A DNA stretch of 64,000 nt, from contig JAJYCQ010000003.1 of the NCBI GenBank assembly GCA_021778315.1, positions 18,275 through 82,274 on the forward strand, read 5' to 3'. Made by a program: the position numbers and the translations under genes. The notes under the pieces are model-generated. The model ran no database searches, was not told the origin of the DNA, and worked only from the letters and a program-made list of their open reading frames with translations. The stretch's first letter is position 1. The number at the start of each line of letters is the position of its first letter. Source of the DNA: Acidobacteriota bacterium (lineage in GTDB: Bacteria > Acidobacteriota > Terriglobia > Terriglobales > Acidobacteriaceae). Shown here piece after piece: positions 42,931 to 53,974 of this stretch.

Positions 42931-44031
42931 ATGCCTCTGAACTGCGGAATCGTCGGGCTGCCGAACGTCGGCAAGTCCACCATCTTCAACGCGCTTACGG
43001 CCTCGAAGGCTGCGGCTGCGAACTACCCGTTTTGCACGATTGATCCGAATGTCGGGATCGTGCCCGTTCCTGATGCGCGGATGGATCGCATCGTGACCAT
43101 GGTGAAACCGAACTCGATCGTTCCGACGACCATGGAGTTTGTGGACATTGCCGGCATTGTGGAAGGCGCGAGCAAGGGCGAAGGCTTGGGCAACCAGTTT
43201 CTGAGCCACATCCGCCAGACAGACGCGATTCTGCATGTGGTTCGCTGCTTCTCTGATCCTGAAGTGATCCACGTTGCGGGTGGAGTGAACCCGCTGCATG
43301 ACATCGACATCATCAATACGGAGCTGCTGCTGGCTGATCTCGACACAGTCGAGAAGCGCAGGAACAAGGCTGAAAAGGCGGCGAAGAGCAACTCGGCGAC
43401 TGCGGCGCAGAAGTCGGAGTTGTCTACGATTGTGAAGCTCGCGGACGTGCTGAATGCGGGTAAGCCAGCGCGGACAGCGGAGCTTGCGGATGACGAGAAG
43501 CTGATTGCGCGAGACCTCTTTCTGATCACCATGAAGCCACAACTATATGTGGCAAATGTGGATGAGGACGGGATCATCGGCGGCAACGAATTTACGAAGC
43601 TGGTGGAGCAACGAGCCACCGAGGAAGGTAGTGAAGTGGTTCGCATCTGCGGCGCGATGGAGGCCGAGATCGCGCAACTGGAGCCTGCCGAGCGCGCTGA
43701 GTTCCTGGAGGCAGCTGGGCTGGAAGAGCCAGGGTTGAATCGGCTGATCCACTCGGCTTACAGGCTGCTGAATTTGATTACGTACTTCACGTCGGGCGTG
43801 CAGGAGGTTCGCGCGTGGACGATCAAGCGGGGAACCAAGGCTCCAGGAGCCGCAGGCGTGATTCACTCGGACTTCGAGCGTGGATTCATCAAGGCCGACT
43901 GCTATGCGTGTGAGGACCTGTTCCGGCTGGGCAGTGAGCAGGCGGTGAAGGAAGCTGGGCTGCTGCGGTCCGAGGGTAAGGAATACGTCGTGAAGGACGG
44001 TGACATTCTGTTCTTCAAATTCAATGTGTAG
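42931..44031 (+). CDS. ychF: Ribosome-associated ATPase/GTPase YchF
   Basis: A 366-residue OBG-family NTPase. G1 is GLPNVGKSTIFNALT, G3 is DIAGIVEGASKGEGLGNQF, and the C-terminal TGS domain ends with DCYACEDLFRLGSEQAVKEA and DGDILFFKFNV. Length fits (E. coli 363). The YchF branch prefers ATP, is linked to ribosomes and oxidative-stress control. First gene on the G-rich side of the composition switch; ddl follows after 24 bases, probably one operon. Confidence 0.94.
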   Translation: MPLNCGIVGLPNVGKSTIFNALTASKAAAANYPFCTIDPNVGIVPVPDARMDRIVTMVKPNSIVPTTMEFVDIAGIVEGASKGEGLGNQFLSHIRQTDAILHVVRCFSDPEVIHVAGGVNPLHDIDIINTELLLADLDTVEKRRNKAEKAAKSNSATAAQKSELSTIVKLADVLNAGKPARTAELADDEKLIARDLFLITMKPQLYVANVDEDGIIGGNEFTKLVEQRATEEGSEVVRICGAMEAEIAQLEPAERAEFLEAAGLEEPGLNRLIHSAYRLLNLITYFTSGVQEVRAWTIKRGTKAPGAAGVIHSDFERGFIKADCYACEDLFRLGSEQAVKEAGLLRSEGKEYVVKDGDILFFKFNV

Positions 44032-44055
44032 CTGGAGCAAGCTGAGGGGCGCAAC

Positions 44056-45171
44056 ATGGCACGGAAGAGACTTCGCGTAGGCGTTTTGTTTGGCGGCAAG
44101 AGCGGTGAGCACGAGATCTCGCTGCGTTCGGCACGCTCGATTTTGAAGGCGATCGACCGGAAGAAGTACGACGTGGTGGAGCTGGGAATCACCAAGGAGG
44201 GTCGCTGGCTGCAGAGTGGCGCGGCGCAGGGACTGCTGGGTGGCGAGACGGCCGATGCAGATTCTGGCAGGGAGAGTGGGCTGTCGATTGTGACCGCGGC
44301 TGCGGAGCCGGAGGCAGGCACTGGACTGGATGTGGTGTTCCCGGTGTTGCATGGGACGTTCGGCGAAGACGGAACCATTCAGGGGCTGTTTGAGCTGGCT
44401 GATATCGCGTACGTTGGATCGGGTGTTCTGGGCTCGGCTGCGGGCATGGATAAGGATGCAATGAAGCGGATGTTCTTTGCGGCTGGTCTGCCGTTGACTC
44501 CGCATGTGACGCTGCTGCGGAGCGAGTGGAGAGCTGATGCGAAGAAGGCTACTCGTTCGATTGAGAAGGCGCTGACGTATCCGGTGTTTGTGAAGCCTGC
44601 GAACCTTGGGAGTTCGGTGGGAATCAGCAAGGTGAAGTCGCGCAAGGACCTTGCAGCAGCGATGGATCTGGCTGCGAGCTTCGACCGGAAGCTTGTGATC
44701 GAGCAGGGAGTTGGTGGACCTGGAGTGAAACCTCGGGAGCTGGAGGTTGCGGTGCTTGGTAATGATGCTCCAGAGGCAAGCGTCGTCGGCGAGATTGTGC
44801 CGGCGAAGGAGTTCTACGACTACGAGGCGAAGTACGAGCTGAATGGCGCGGATGAGAGCGTCAGCATCATTCCTGCGAAGTTGTCGAAGGCGGAAGAGAA
44901 GAAGATTCGTGCGATGGCCATCGCTGCGTTCAAGGCTTGCGATTGCGCAGGGCTGGCGAGAGTGGACTTTCTGATGTCGCCTGCAAGTAAGGGCAAGCCC
45001 TCGGAGATTGTGCTGAACGAGGTGAATACGATGCCTGGCTTTACGTCGATCAGTATGTATCCGAAGCTGTGGGCAGCGAGCGGCGTGTCGTATACGAAGC
45101 TGATCGACAAGTTGATTGAGCTGGCGCTGGAACGGCACAGAGAGAAGCAACAGACGAGCTTTAGCCGCTGA
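44056..45171 (+). CDS. ddl: D-alanine--D-alanine ligase
   Basis: A 371-residue ATP-grasp ligase of peptidoglycan precursor synthesis. VGVLFGGKSGEHEISLRSA starts the N-domain; FPVLHGTFGEDGTIQGLFEL and SGVLGSAAGMDK form the second; YPVFVKPANLGSSVGISKVK the ATP-grasp; ARVDFLMSP and LNEVNTMPGFTSISMYPKLW the metal-binding end. GAGGGG precedes the ATG. The ychF-ddl pair is convergent with ilvA. Confidence 0.94.
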   Translation: MARKRLRVGVLFGGKSGEHEISLRSARSILKAIDRKKYDVVELGITKEGRWLQSGAAQGLLGGETADADSGRESGLSIVTAAAEPEAGTGLDVVFPVLHGTFGEDGTIQGLFELADIAYVGSGVLGSAAGMDKDAMKRMFFAAGLPLTPHVTLLRSEWRADAKKATRSIEKALTYPVFVKPANLGSSVGISKVKSRKDLAAAMDLAASFDRKLVIEQGVGGPGVKPRELEVAVLGNDAPEASVVGEIVPAKEFYDYEAKYELNGADESVSIIPAKLSKAEEKKIRAMAIAAFKACDCAGLARVDFLMSPASKGKPSEIVLNEVNTMPGFTSISMYPKLWAASGVSYTKLIDKLIELALERHREKQQTSFSR

Positions 45172-45174
45172 CCT

Positions 45175-46404
45175 CTACAACACGCGACTGTGGCGGTAGC
45201 CGGCGTCAGTCATCGCAGCGAGCAGCTGATCTACCTGTTCGCGCCCGCGTGTCTCCATGGTGATATCGATGGTCGTATCGCCAAGGTTCACACCGTAATA
45301 CGCGCGGTTGTACAACGTATCCACAATGTTCACGCGATGCGCTGCGATCAGCGTTGTCAGTTCTGTCAGCGCACCAGGCTTATCGAGCAGGTGGATTCGC
45401 AGACGAATGAGACGGCCATCCTGCACCAAACCTCGCTCGATGATTCTGCTCAACAAGGTGACATCGATGTTGCCGCCGCAGACAAGGACCGCCGTTCGCG
45501 TCCCCTCGGCGAGGGAGGTGCGCTTCTGCAGGAGCGCGGCGAGGGCGGTTGCGCCAGCACCTTCGGCAAGCGTCTTCTCACGCTCCAGGAGCGTGAGAAT
45601 CGCGCTTGCAATCTCGTCTTCATCGACCGTGACAATCTCGTCGACATACTTCTCGACGACCGGAAAGGTGACCTCACCGGCACGGCGCACGGCGATACCA
45701 TCGGCGATGGTCGTCGCCGGCTCGAGGGTGACGGGATGATGTGCCGCGATCGCATCCTTCATGGAAGGCAAGCGAGACGTCTGCACACCGATCACACGCA
45801 CGCTGGGCTTCATCTCCTTCACCGCACAGGCGATACCACCAATCAATCCGCCTCCGCCGATCGGCACTACGACAGCCTGAAGGTCGTCAATCTGCTCCAG
45901 CAGTTCGAGGCCAATAGTTCCTTGTCCAGCCATCACCAGTGGGTCGTCGAAGGGGTGGATAAACGTCATGCCCTGTTCCTCACACAGACGCGTCGCCTCG
46001 GTGCAAGCCTCATCGTAGTTGCCACCGTGCAGCACTACTTCTGCACCAAACCCACGCGTCGCTGTGACCTTCACGAGCGGTGTCGTCAGCGGCATCACAA
46101 TCACGGCACGAATGCCTCGACGCGTCGCATGATACGCAACACCCTGTGCGTGGTTGCCTGCGCTGGCCGCAATCACGCCGCGCTTCGCCTGCTCTGCCGT
46201 GAGCATCGCAATCTTGTTGAGAGCGCCTCGCTCTTTGAAGCTGCCTGTCATCTGCAGGTTCTCAAGTTTCAGGAAGACGTTTTGCCCCGTCATCCGCGAC
46301 AACATCTCCGATCGCGTGCACGGCGAACGATAGACCGAGCTCTCGATCCGAGCTCTTGCCGCGAGGATGTCCGATAGTGCCAACGTAGTTGTCATGGTGT
46401 CCAT
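45175..46404 (-). CDS. ilvA: Threonine ammonia-lyase with ACT domain
   Basis: A 409-residue PLP enzyme deaminating threonine to 2-oxobutanoate for isoleucine synthesis or degradation. SFKERGALNKIAML holds the PLP lysine, AASAGNHAQGVAYHA the substrate loop, VVPIGGGGLIGGIA the Gly loop. The C-terminal part (RLRIHLLDKPGALTELTTLI) is a single ACT regulatory domain, as in the short TdcB/IlvA class. Base composition is less skewed than in neighbouring genes. Confidence 0.88.
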   Translation of the reverse strand: MDTMTTTLALSDILAARARIESSVYRSPCTRSEMLSRMTGQNVFLKLENLQMTGSFKERGALNKIAMLTAEQAKRGVIAASAGNHAQGVAYHATRRGIRAVIVMPLTTPLVKVTATRGFGAEVVLHGGNYDEACTEATRLCEEQGMTFIHPFDDPLVMAGQGTIGLELLEQIDDLQAVVVPIGGGGLIGGIACAVKEMKPSVRVIGVQTSRLPSMKDAIAAHHPVTLEPATTIADGIAVRRAGEVTFPVVEKYVDEIVTVDEDEIASAILTLLEREKTLAEGAGATALAALLQKRTSLAEGTRTAVLVCGGNIDVTLLSRIIERGLVQDGRLIRLRIHLLDKPGALTELTTLIAAHRVNIVDTLYNRAYYGVNLGDTTIDITMETRGREQVDQLLAAMTDAGYRHSRVL

Positions 46405-46508
46405 TGTGGTTATCGTAATCCTCTGGAGCGAGGTTCGCTGGAGCAGGAATCTGGATTGCTATTCTTTGTGGAGAAGGTTGCGCGATAGGCTTAACGCAGA
46501 GGTGTTGC

Positions 46509-47838
<1,330 letters not shown>

Positions 47839-47947
47839 TAGGTTACGCCCAAAATATTCATTCGATTGGAGTTATGAGGTGAAGAGGGAGGGCTGCCGGG
47901 GTGGTTGCCGACGTGCGGCCCATTCGACTTTGAGTGCAGATTCCGGT

Positions 47948-48646
47948 TCAGGTTCCGGAGGGCATCATGCTGACGTTCACTCCCTGGACCTTGCAGGTGT
48001 AGGGAGTGGGAGTGGAGCCGCTGTCCAACTGGAAGGCGCAGTGGAGGTAGTCGCTCTGGACTTTGGCGGTTGCAGGACGCGTGACGTTGACGGGGTAGAC
48101 GACGCCGTTGAGCGAGAGGGAGACGTGGGTGAGGGTACCGGCTTGCCCTCGCAGGAAGATGGCTTCGACGACGTTCCATTCGCCGGGAGCGATGCTGACG
48201 GGGATGCTGGTGGGGATCCATTGGGAGGTGTTGTAGTCGAAGGTTCGCCAGAGTTTGCTTCCGGCGATGTCGGCTTGCCAGGCCATGTTGTAGATGTGGC
48301 TGCCGACGTTCTGCTGGAGTTCGAACTCGACGGCCTGAGAGGCGGCGAGGTCGGCGGCGGTGGGGAGCATGAACTGGAGTTGGTAACAGAAGTAGGTCAT
48401 GGCGTCCCAGGCACCGGGGATGACGCGATACCAGTAGCCGTTGTTGTAGGCGTAGTTCCCCTGGGCGGAGAAGGTAGCGGGAGCGGCCGGGATGGCGGCT
48501 ACGGCCGGAGTCTCAAGGGTTGCGGGGGTCATGAGAAAGGTTCCGTTGGGCTTGGTGGAGCCTCCGCCCGTGTCTCCGGTGTTGCTGGGCTGAATCCAGT
48601 CGGACTGGTGCTCGAAGGCGAGCAGGGTGGTGGCTGTGTTGGGCAT
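47948..48646 (-). CDS. Hypothetical protein, LamG-like beta fold
   Basis: A 232-residue protein starting MPNTATTLLAFEHQSDWIQP at 48646 behind CAGGAGA. No signal peptide. Aromatic-rich beta strands (NYAYNNGYWYRVIPGAWDAM; KLWRTFDYNTSQWIPTSIPV; EWNVVEAIFLRGQAGT) suggest a jelly-roll or LamG-type carbohydrate-binding fold. Leader carries a promoter and hairpin like the phage-like gene at 20.3 kb. May be a phage-derived or secreted binding protein; unproven. Confidence 0.65.
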   Translation of the reverse strand: MPNTATTLLAFEHQSDWIQPSNTGDTGGGSTKPNGTFLMTPATLETPAVAAIPAAPATFSAQGNYAYNNGYWYRVIPGAWDAMTYFCYQLQFMLPTAADLAASQAVEFELQQNVGSHIYNMAWQADIAGSKLWRTFDYNTSQWIPTSIPVSIAPGEWNVVEAIFLRGQAGTLTHVSLSLNGVVYPVNVTRPATAKVQSDYLHCAFQLDSGSTPTPYTCKVQGVNVSMMPSGT

Positions 48647-48674
48647 GAAGATCTCCTGATTCTGGAGCAAAGGA

Positions 48675-48713
48675 AAAGGGCTGCAAGCGGCGATTGCCGG
48701 CCTGCAGCCCTTT
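48675..48713 (-). terminator. Hairpin in 5' leader
   Basis: Minus strand: 11-base-pair perfect stem (AAAGGGCTGCA/TGCAGCCCTTT) enclosing 17 bases, followed by TTTCCTTTGC, between promoter and the 232-residue gene. Same design as at 20691-20721. Confidence 0.7.
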
Positions 48714-48735
48714 AAGTTTTGTCTCTGCTTTAAGT

Positions 48736-48765
48736 CTAGCAAGTCGAGTGGGGTAACTATGCCAA
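48736..48765 (-). promoter_or_regulatory. Promoter TTGGCA-N18-TGCTAG, twin of 20.7 kb
   Basis: Minus strand TTGGCA (48765-48760), 18-base spacer, TGCTAG (48741-48736). Preceded by TTTCCAAAAG and followed by CTTAA and AGACAAAA at the same distances as at 20.75 kb. Confidence 0.55.
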
Positions 48766-48896
48766 CTTTTGGAAAGATAATTCGCCAAGGTTGATAGGGG
48801 TTTTGGCGATTATGGAGGGGTTGAGGGGCTTGACAGTCCGGCGCGGACGGCGGGAGGGGGAGTAGGGGAATTCTGGCGCGGTGGCCGCTGCGACGG

Positions 48897-51875
48897 CTAT
48901 CGCTCGACCCGATGCAAACTCACGGTGATGGCTGCGGGCATGTGGAAGGATGAATTCAGCGATGGATCGGATCCGTTGGGTGGAGGTCCAATGGCCGGTT
49001 GCGGGCCGGTAGGCACCTCAACTTGAGGCCTATGGAAGGGGGTTTCCACCTTTCGCTGGAGCTCGAGGCGGCCTTCCACTATCGTTCCAGAATAAGTGCT
49101 GTTGCCAGCCTTGAAGGAGACATTTTTGCCTTCCACTTTGCCGTCTTCAATGGGGGTAGGGGTTTCGCCTCCGCTGAAGAAGCCGCCTCCTCCTTCGACG
49201 GTTCCGGTAAGGTTGTTTCCCTCCTGATGCAGCGTGAAGACCATGGCTCCACTGCCTACGAGGAAGGCGACCATGCCCGTAGCAGCCTTCTCCGACGGCA
49301 AGGGGCGCCACAGACCGGTGATCCCTGTACCGGCAGGAACTTCGCGCCTCCACGCTTCCACTTGCGGACGGAGCGAAGCCTTCCTCGCTTCGATTGTCAC
49401 GCTGGCTGATTCGAGGCCGGGCGAAGTAGCTCGAACGGTGAGGGGCCCTCTCGCTTTGGTGGACTGGACGATGGCAATGCAGAGGCCGGAGAAGGCCTTT
49501 CGCGATGTGCCTTTATCGGATTCCTGGTCGGTGGGGTCGCCGTTGCCAACGCCGATGAGTCGACCGCTGCCTGAGACTTTGAAGGACACCTCATTCCTGG
49601 TGATGGGAACGATGCGGTCATGGGCGTCGCGAACCTCGACCGCGAACATGGCAACATCTTCGCCATCGGCGTTGAGGGTCTGGCGGTCGGCTTTCATCAC
49701 AAGCTTTGCGGCTGGGCCGGTGGTCTCCCGCTTATCGGTCATCGCCAGCTTGCCGTCCTTGTAGCCGCGAGCCTCGATCGCTCCAGGAGCATAGGTGACG
49801 TTCCAGGCCAGGTGCGAATTTTTTTTGATCTCCTTGGTGCCGAGGCTTTTGCCATTGAGCAGCAGCTCGACCTGGTCCAGGTTCGAGTAGACCCACACGG
49901 CAATTTCTTTACCCTCCATGCCGGGCCAGTTCCAATGAGGAAAGAGGTGGAGAACCTGCTGGGAGGTCCACCACGACTGGTAGTAGAAGAAGGAGTCCTT
50001 GGGGAAGCCGCAGGTATCGATGATGCCGTACTGGGAGCTGATGTTGGGCCACTCGTTGGGAGAGGGCTCGCCGCGGTAGTCAAAGCCTGTCCAGACGAAG
50101 CCTCCGGAGAGCCAGGGCTGGGCATCGCAGAAGCTCCACCAGCCTTCGGCCGAGGCGCGACCGGTTGTGGTGTAGGGATCATACGAACCGACGTAACCCT
50201 TTGCCGGGTCGGTAATGTAGATGCCGCGAGTGCCAACGGCGCTGACGGTCTCGGTGCCGATGACGGGTTTGCCGGGGTTGGCCTTATGGTAGGCCGCGGC
50301 ACCGGGATCCATGTAGTTGTAGCCGATGACGTCGCATACGGCGAGACCACCGGTTCCGATGGCACCGGTGGGAGCGATGGAGACGGGCCGCGTGCCATCG
50401 AATTCGGTGGCTACGGCTTTCATCGCTTCGAGGATCAGCACGCCTCGCTCAGTGTTCGCGACGCGCTCCTCATTTCCCATAGACCACATAAAGACGCTGG
50501 GATGATTGCGGTCACGACGGACAAGGTCTCCGAACTCGCGAAGGCCTTCGGGATTGGAGGACATCATGCGCGTCTCATCGAAGACGAGCATACCGAGTTG
50601 ATCGCAGGCATCGAGGAGCTCGGGAGTGGGAGGATTATGCGAGGTTCGCAGGGCGTTGCAGCCCATGTCCTGGAGCTTCTGGATGCGGTACGACTGTACG
50701 GCGTCGGGGAGCGCCACGCCAAGCCCGGCGTGGTCCTGATGATTGCAGGTCCCTTTTATCTTGACGGGCTCGCCGTTCAGAAAGAAGCCCTTGTCCGCGT
50801 CGAACTTGATGGAGCGAATGCCAAACGGAGTCTCGTAGCGATCCACCACCTCGTCTCCGGCACGGACCTCTGTTATGAGTTTGTATAGGTTTCTCTCCTC
50901 GAGAGACCACAGGAGAGGGTTGTTCACCACAAATTTCTGCTCGTAGGTGTGGTCATACCCCTTGGGGATGGAGGCAACAGCGGTGGCGACCTTTTCAACG
51001 GCCTTGCCCGAGGGGTCCAGCACGGTTGAGATAACGCGTGCACTCCGGGCGGACGTGTCCCGGTTACTGACCTCGGTTCGCACAGAGAGAGACGCCTTGC
51101 CAGACTCAACCTCGGCTGAGACGAATGTTCCCCACTGCTTCACATGAATGGGATGGGTCTTGACGAGCCATACGTGGCGGTAGATGCCTGCGCCTTCGTA
51201 AAACCAGCCGTCGCTAAGGGTCGCATCGACGCGAACGAGCAACACGTTCGCTCCGCCGGGATTGGCGAAGTCGGTTACATCGAAGCTGAAAGGATCGTAT
51301 CCGCCGCTGTGGTTGCCGATGAAAAAGCCGTTGAGCACGACCATGGTTTCGCGGTAGGCTCCGTCGAATTCGAGCGTAAGCCGCTTGCCGGCGTCGTCTG
51401 CAGGAAGATCGAAGACGCGGCGATACCAGCCTACGCTGGTAGTGGGATAGGTGCGGCCGAGCGGGTAGTAGCCCTTGCTGGCAAGTGCGGGATCGTTGTG
51501 GAACGGCAGTTCGACGGCCCAATCATGAGGCAGATTCACAGGCTGCCAGGCACCATCGTCGTAGGCCAACGCTCCGGCGGGAAGGAAGTTTCCGGTCTTC
51601 TGGAAGTTGCCGGTCCTGCCCTGACCAAAATCGAAATCCCTGGTTGGATCGTCGGCGTTGCCGAGGTGGAAGCGCCAGTCGAAATCGAGGAGGAGGCGCT
51701 CGCGCCCGGCACCGGGAATGGCGGCTTCACGAGCTGCAGAGATAGGGAGTGGTTCAGAGTTTTGTCCTGCGATCTGGAGCGCGGAGCCCATGGGTCCCAG
51801 ACCTTGGGCGGCGGCGATTCCGGCTGGCATCATGATACTTGTCTTCAATAAATCGCGGCGTGAAACCGTTTTCAT
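48897..51875 (-). CDS. TAT-exported GH2 glycosidase (beta-galactosidase type)
   Basis: A 992-residue enzyme. The twin-arginine signal is MKTVSRRDLLKTSIMMPAG. The GH2 order is jelly-roll (DWAVELPFHNDPALASKGYY), Ig-like domain, TIM barrel with acid/base Glu in WSMGNEERVANTE, and nucleophile Glu in PVIGTETVSAVGTRG. Then a DUF4982-like and Ig-like domain. The last 140 residues (GTGITGLWRPLPSEKAATGM, then TVEGGGGFFSGGETP) form an extra beta domain with a Pro-rich linker that I do not recognise. Start ATG follows TCTGGAGG. Likely acts on plant or fungal beta-glycans outside the cell. Confidence 0.9.
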   Translation of the reverse strand: MKTVSRRDLLKTSIMMPAGIAAAQGLGPMGSALQIAGQNSEPLPISAAREAAIPGAGRERLLLDFDWRFHLGNADDPTRDFDFGQGRTGNFQKTGNFLPAGALAYDDGAWQPVNLPHDWAVELPFHNDPALASKGYYPLGRTYPTTSVGWYRRVFDLPADDAGKRLTLEFDGAYRETMVVLNGFFIGNHSGGYDPFSFDVTDFANPGGANVLLVRVDATLSDGWFYEGAGIYRHVWLVKTHPIHVKQWGTFVSAEVESGKASLSVRTEVSNRDTSARSARVISTVLDPSGKAVEKVATAVASIPKGYDHTYEQKFVVNNPLLWSLEERNLYKLITEVRAGDEVVDRYETPFGIRSIKFDADKGFFLNGEPVKIKGTCNHQDHAGLGVALPDAVQSYRIQKLQDMGCNALRTSHNPPTPELLDACDQLGMLVFDETRMMSSNPEGLREFGDLVRRDRNHPSVFMWSMGNEERVANTERGVLILEAMKAVATEFDGTRPVSIAPTGAIGTGGLAVCDVIGYNYMDPGAAAYHKANPGKPVIGTETVSAVGTRGIYITDPAKGYVGSYDPYTTTGRASAEGWWSFCDAQPWLSGGFVWTGFDYRGEPSPNEWPNISSQYGIIDTCGFPKDSFFYYQSWWTSQQVLHLFPHWNWPGMEGKEIAVWVYSNLDQVELLLNGKSLGTKEIKKNSHLAWNVTYAPGAIEARGYKDGKLAMTDKRETTGPAAKLVMKADRQTLNADGEDVAMFAVEVRDAHDRIVPITRNEVSFKVSGSGRLIGVGNGDPTDQESDKGTSRKAFSGLCIAIVQSTKARGPLTVRATSPGLESASVTIEARKASLRPQVEAWRREVPAGTGITGLWRPLPSEKAATGMVAFLVGSGAMVFTLHQEGNNLTGTVEGGGGFFSGGETPTPIEDGKVEGKNVSFKAGNSTYSGTIVEGRLELQRKVETPFHRPQVEVPTGPQPAIGPPPNGSDPSLNSSFHMPAAITVSLHRVER

Positions 51876-52099
51876 TTTGCCTCCAGAAAAGCCATGGCGA
51901 GTTCGAACTCAGTACCGCGAATGAGTATAGCCCAAGAGCGCCACGACCCACACGCGTGCCACTCCGCCGGGCTCTGGTCAGTCCGGGAGGACATATCTTT
52001 GCCTTACTGGACAGCCGTTACGGCGACAAGACAATATGCCTGAGATCGATGCACTTTCTCTGTTCGGGCGCATGTGCAAATGTGGCAAGTGACGAAGGA

Positions 52100-53284
52100 T
52101 CAGATGCGCATGGGCATGAGGATGTAGCGGTATTTGACGTCTTCGTTGGCGTCTTCGGGGCGCATCTGGCCTGCGGACTGGGCGTCCTTGAACTCCAGGC
52201 GGACTTCGCCTGTGTTGCCGGTGGCGCGGAGGAAGTCGACCAGGTAACTGCTGTTGAAGCCTACGACGATGGGGTCGTAATTGTAGGGGGTTTCGATGAT
52301 GTCCTCGGACTCGCCGGCGTCGGTAGACTGGGCGCTGATCTTGAGCTCGTTTTGTTCGAGGCGGATCTTGATGGCGCCGCTGCGCTCATCGGCGAACTGC
52401 GCGACGCGCTGGATGGAGGCCATGAGGTCTTCGCTGCGGACGATGACGAACTTGGTGTTGTCTCGGGGGAGGACGGCCTCGTAGTTGGGGAACTGGCCGG
52501 TGAGCTTGCGGCTGGTGAGGACGCGGCCACCGACCTTGAAGAAGAGGGTCTGGTCGTCGTCACCGAACTCCAGATGGTCCGCGTCGGAGGCGGAGAGGAG
52601 GCTGGCGAGCTCGGCGAGTGCCTTGCGGGGGATGAGGGTCTTCTTCTCGCCGGAGATGCCTTCGAGGGATTCGCCGAGCTTTTCGATGTGGGCGAGGCGG
52701 TGACCGTCGGTGGCGACCATGGCCATGGACTCGGCCTTGAGGACCAGAAGGGCACCGTTGAGAGTATAGCGAGATTCTTCGTTGGAGATGGCGAAGATGG
52801 TCTTCGCAATCATGTTGGCGAGCGCGGGAGAGGAGATTTTGTAGGCACCCACGGAGGGGAACTCGGGGACCTGGGGGAAGTTGGCGCGGGCCATGCCGAC
52901 CATCTTGGTGTTGGAGCGGCCGGAACGGATCTGGACCCAGTGGTTATCCATAAGCTTCATGGAGATGTCGCCGTCGGCGAGGAGCTTGATGTAGTCGTAG
53001 AGCTTGCGGGCGGGGATGGTGCAGGCTCCGGGCTTCTTGACCTTCGCAGCGCAGGAGGTGCGGAGAGACTGGTCGAGGTCGGTGGCGGTGATGGTGAGGC
53101 GGCCTGCTCCGAGCTCGTCGACGGTGGCTTCGAAGAGGAAGTTCGAGAGGATGGGGATGGTGGTTTTGCGCTCGACGACGGACTGAGCGGCGGTGAGCTC
53201 GCGGAGGAGTTCGGCACGGGAGACGGTGATCTCGAGGTTGCCGGTGGGGGCTGCTACGTCGGGTGTGATGGTGGCGGTGGACAT
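52100..53284 (-). CDS. dnaN: DNA polymerase III beta sliding clamp
   Basis: A 394-residue clamp with three similar domains. ITVSRAELLRELTAAQSVVE opens domain I, TTIPILSNFLFEATVDELGA follows; TDGHRLAH and FPNYEAVLPRDNTKFVI are typical of domain II/III; it ends MLMPMRI-like (YRILMPMRI). It tethers polymerase to DNA. The region upstream (53285-53974) has DnaA-box-like words. It is not adjacent to dnaA, which is 6.6 kb away. Confidence 0.95.
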   Translation of the reverse strand: MSTATITPDVAAPTGNLEITVSRAELLRELTAAQSVVERKTTIPILSNFLFEATVDELGAGRLTITATDLDQSLRTSCAAKVKKPGACTIPARKLYDYIKLLADGDISMKLMDNHWVQIRSGRSNTKMVGMARANFPQVPEFPSVGAYKISSPALANMIAKTIFAISNEESRYTLNGALLVLKAESMAMVATDGHRLAHIEKLGESLEGISGEKKTLIPRKALAELASLLSASDADHLEFGDDDQTLFFKVGGRVLTSRKLTGQFPNYEAVLPRDNTKFVIVRSEDLMASIQRVAQFADERSGAIKIRLEQNELKISAQSTDAGESEDIIETPYNYDPIVVGFNSSYLVDFLRATGNTGEVRLEFKDAQSAGQMRPEDANEDVKYRYILMPMRI

Positions 53285-53974
53285 GGTGTGGTCTCTCCCC
53301 TGGGCTCCTGGCGGTCGTTCGCTGAAGGCTTTTCCCGGTGCGGCGGTTGCCTTGATTTTAGGGCGTGAAGGGGGTTTCGTGCGAGTCTGCGGGGCTGTGA
53401 ATTTCAGGGGCCGCGTTGTGCAGGTCGTGATCTTGGTCCTGCACGGACGGCGGGAGGCTTCGCGTGGTGGTGGCCAGGACTTTGGTGAGAGATGAATGCA
53501 TGGCGGGAGAATGCTTCTAAGAAACTAAGTGAAAGGATAGATATTTCTAGTAGTAGTAACCGTTGTGGGTGGAAGAGTGGATAAGAGGACGGAATCCGCA
53601 TGGATACTGGGTGGATAGTGGGTACATGGTTTCCAAAAGTTGGTGGAGGTGAAGACTGGAGTTTGGATAAGACGATGGGGTGAGGGAGTTTGGGGTGGGG
53701 TTTTCCTAGCTGCGCACAGGAGGGTGTTGATGGCCGGAGGCGAAAGCTGGGAGGTGTGTGGGGAGTGAGACGAAAACTGCGTGGATAGCGGGCGCTGAAG
53801 GGGTGGGGTTTTCGACAGGAGGAAGGAAGCGCGAGGAAATGTGGTCCCGCGTGAATGGCGGGAGTTTAATTGTCGCCGGGACGGTTGGGGGGACCTGCGC
53901 GGATGGGAGTGGGTGCGACCGGGCTGCGGCGGAGGAGGGATCCGCGTAGAGGGGCTGGCCGGGGGAAGGCTGCT
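53285..53974. other. 690-base gap between dnaN and jag, DnaA-box-like cluster
   Basis: No gene supported. Words resembling TGTGGATAA: AGTGGATAA (53576-53584), TTTGGATAA (53662-53670), and weaker GGTGGATAG and CGTGGATAG near 53611 and 53780. A short AT-rich stretch lies at 53521-53561. TTTCCAAAAGTTGG near 53630 equals the upstream part of the promoter at 48.77 kb. A copy of the CCTGCACGGACGGCGGGAGG repeat is at 53436-53457. Confidence 0.4.
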
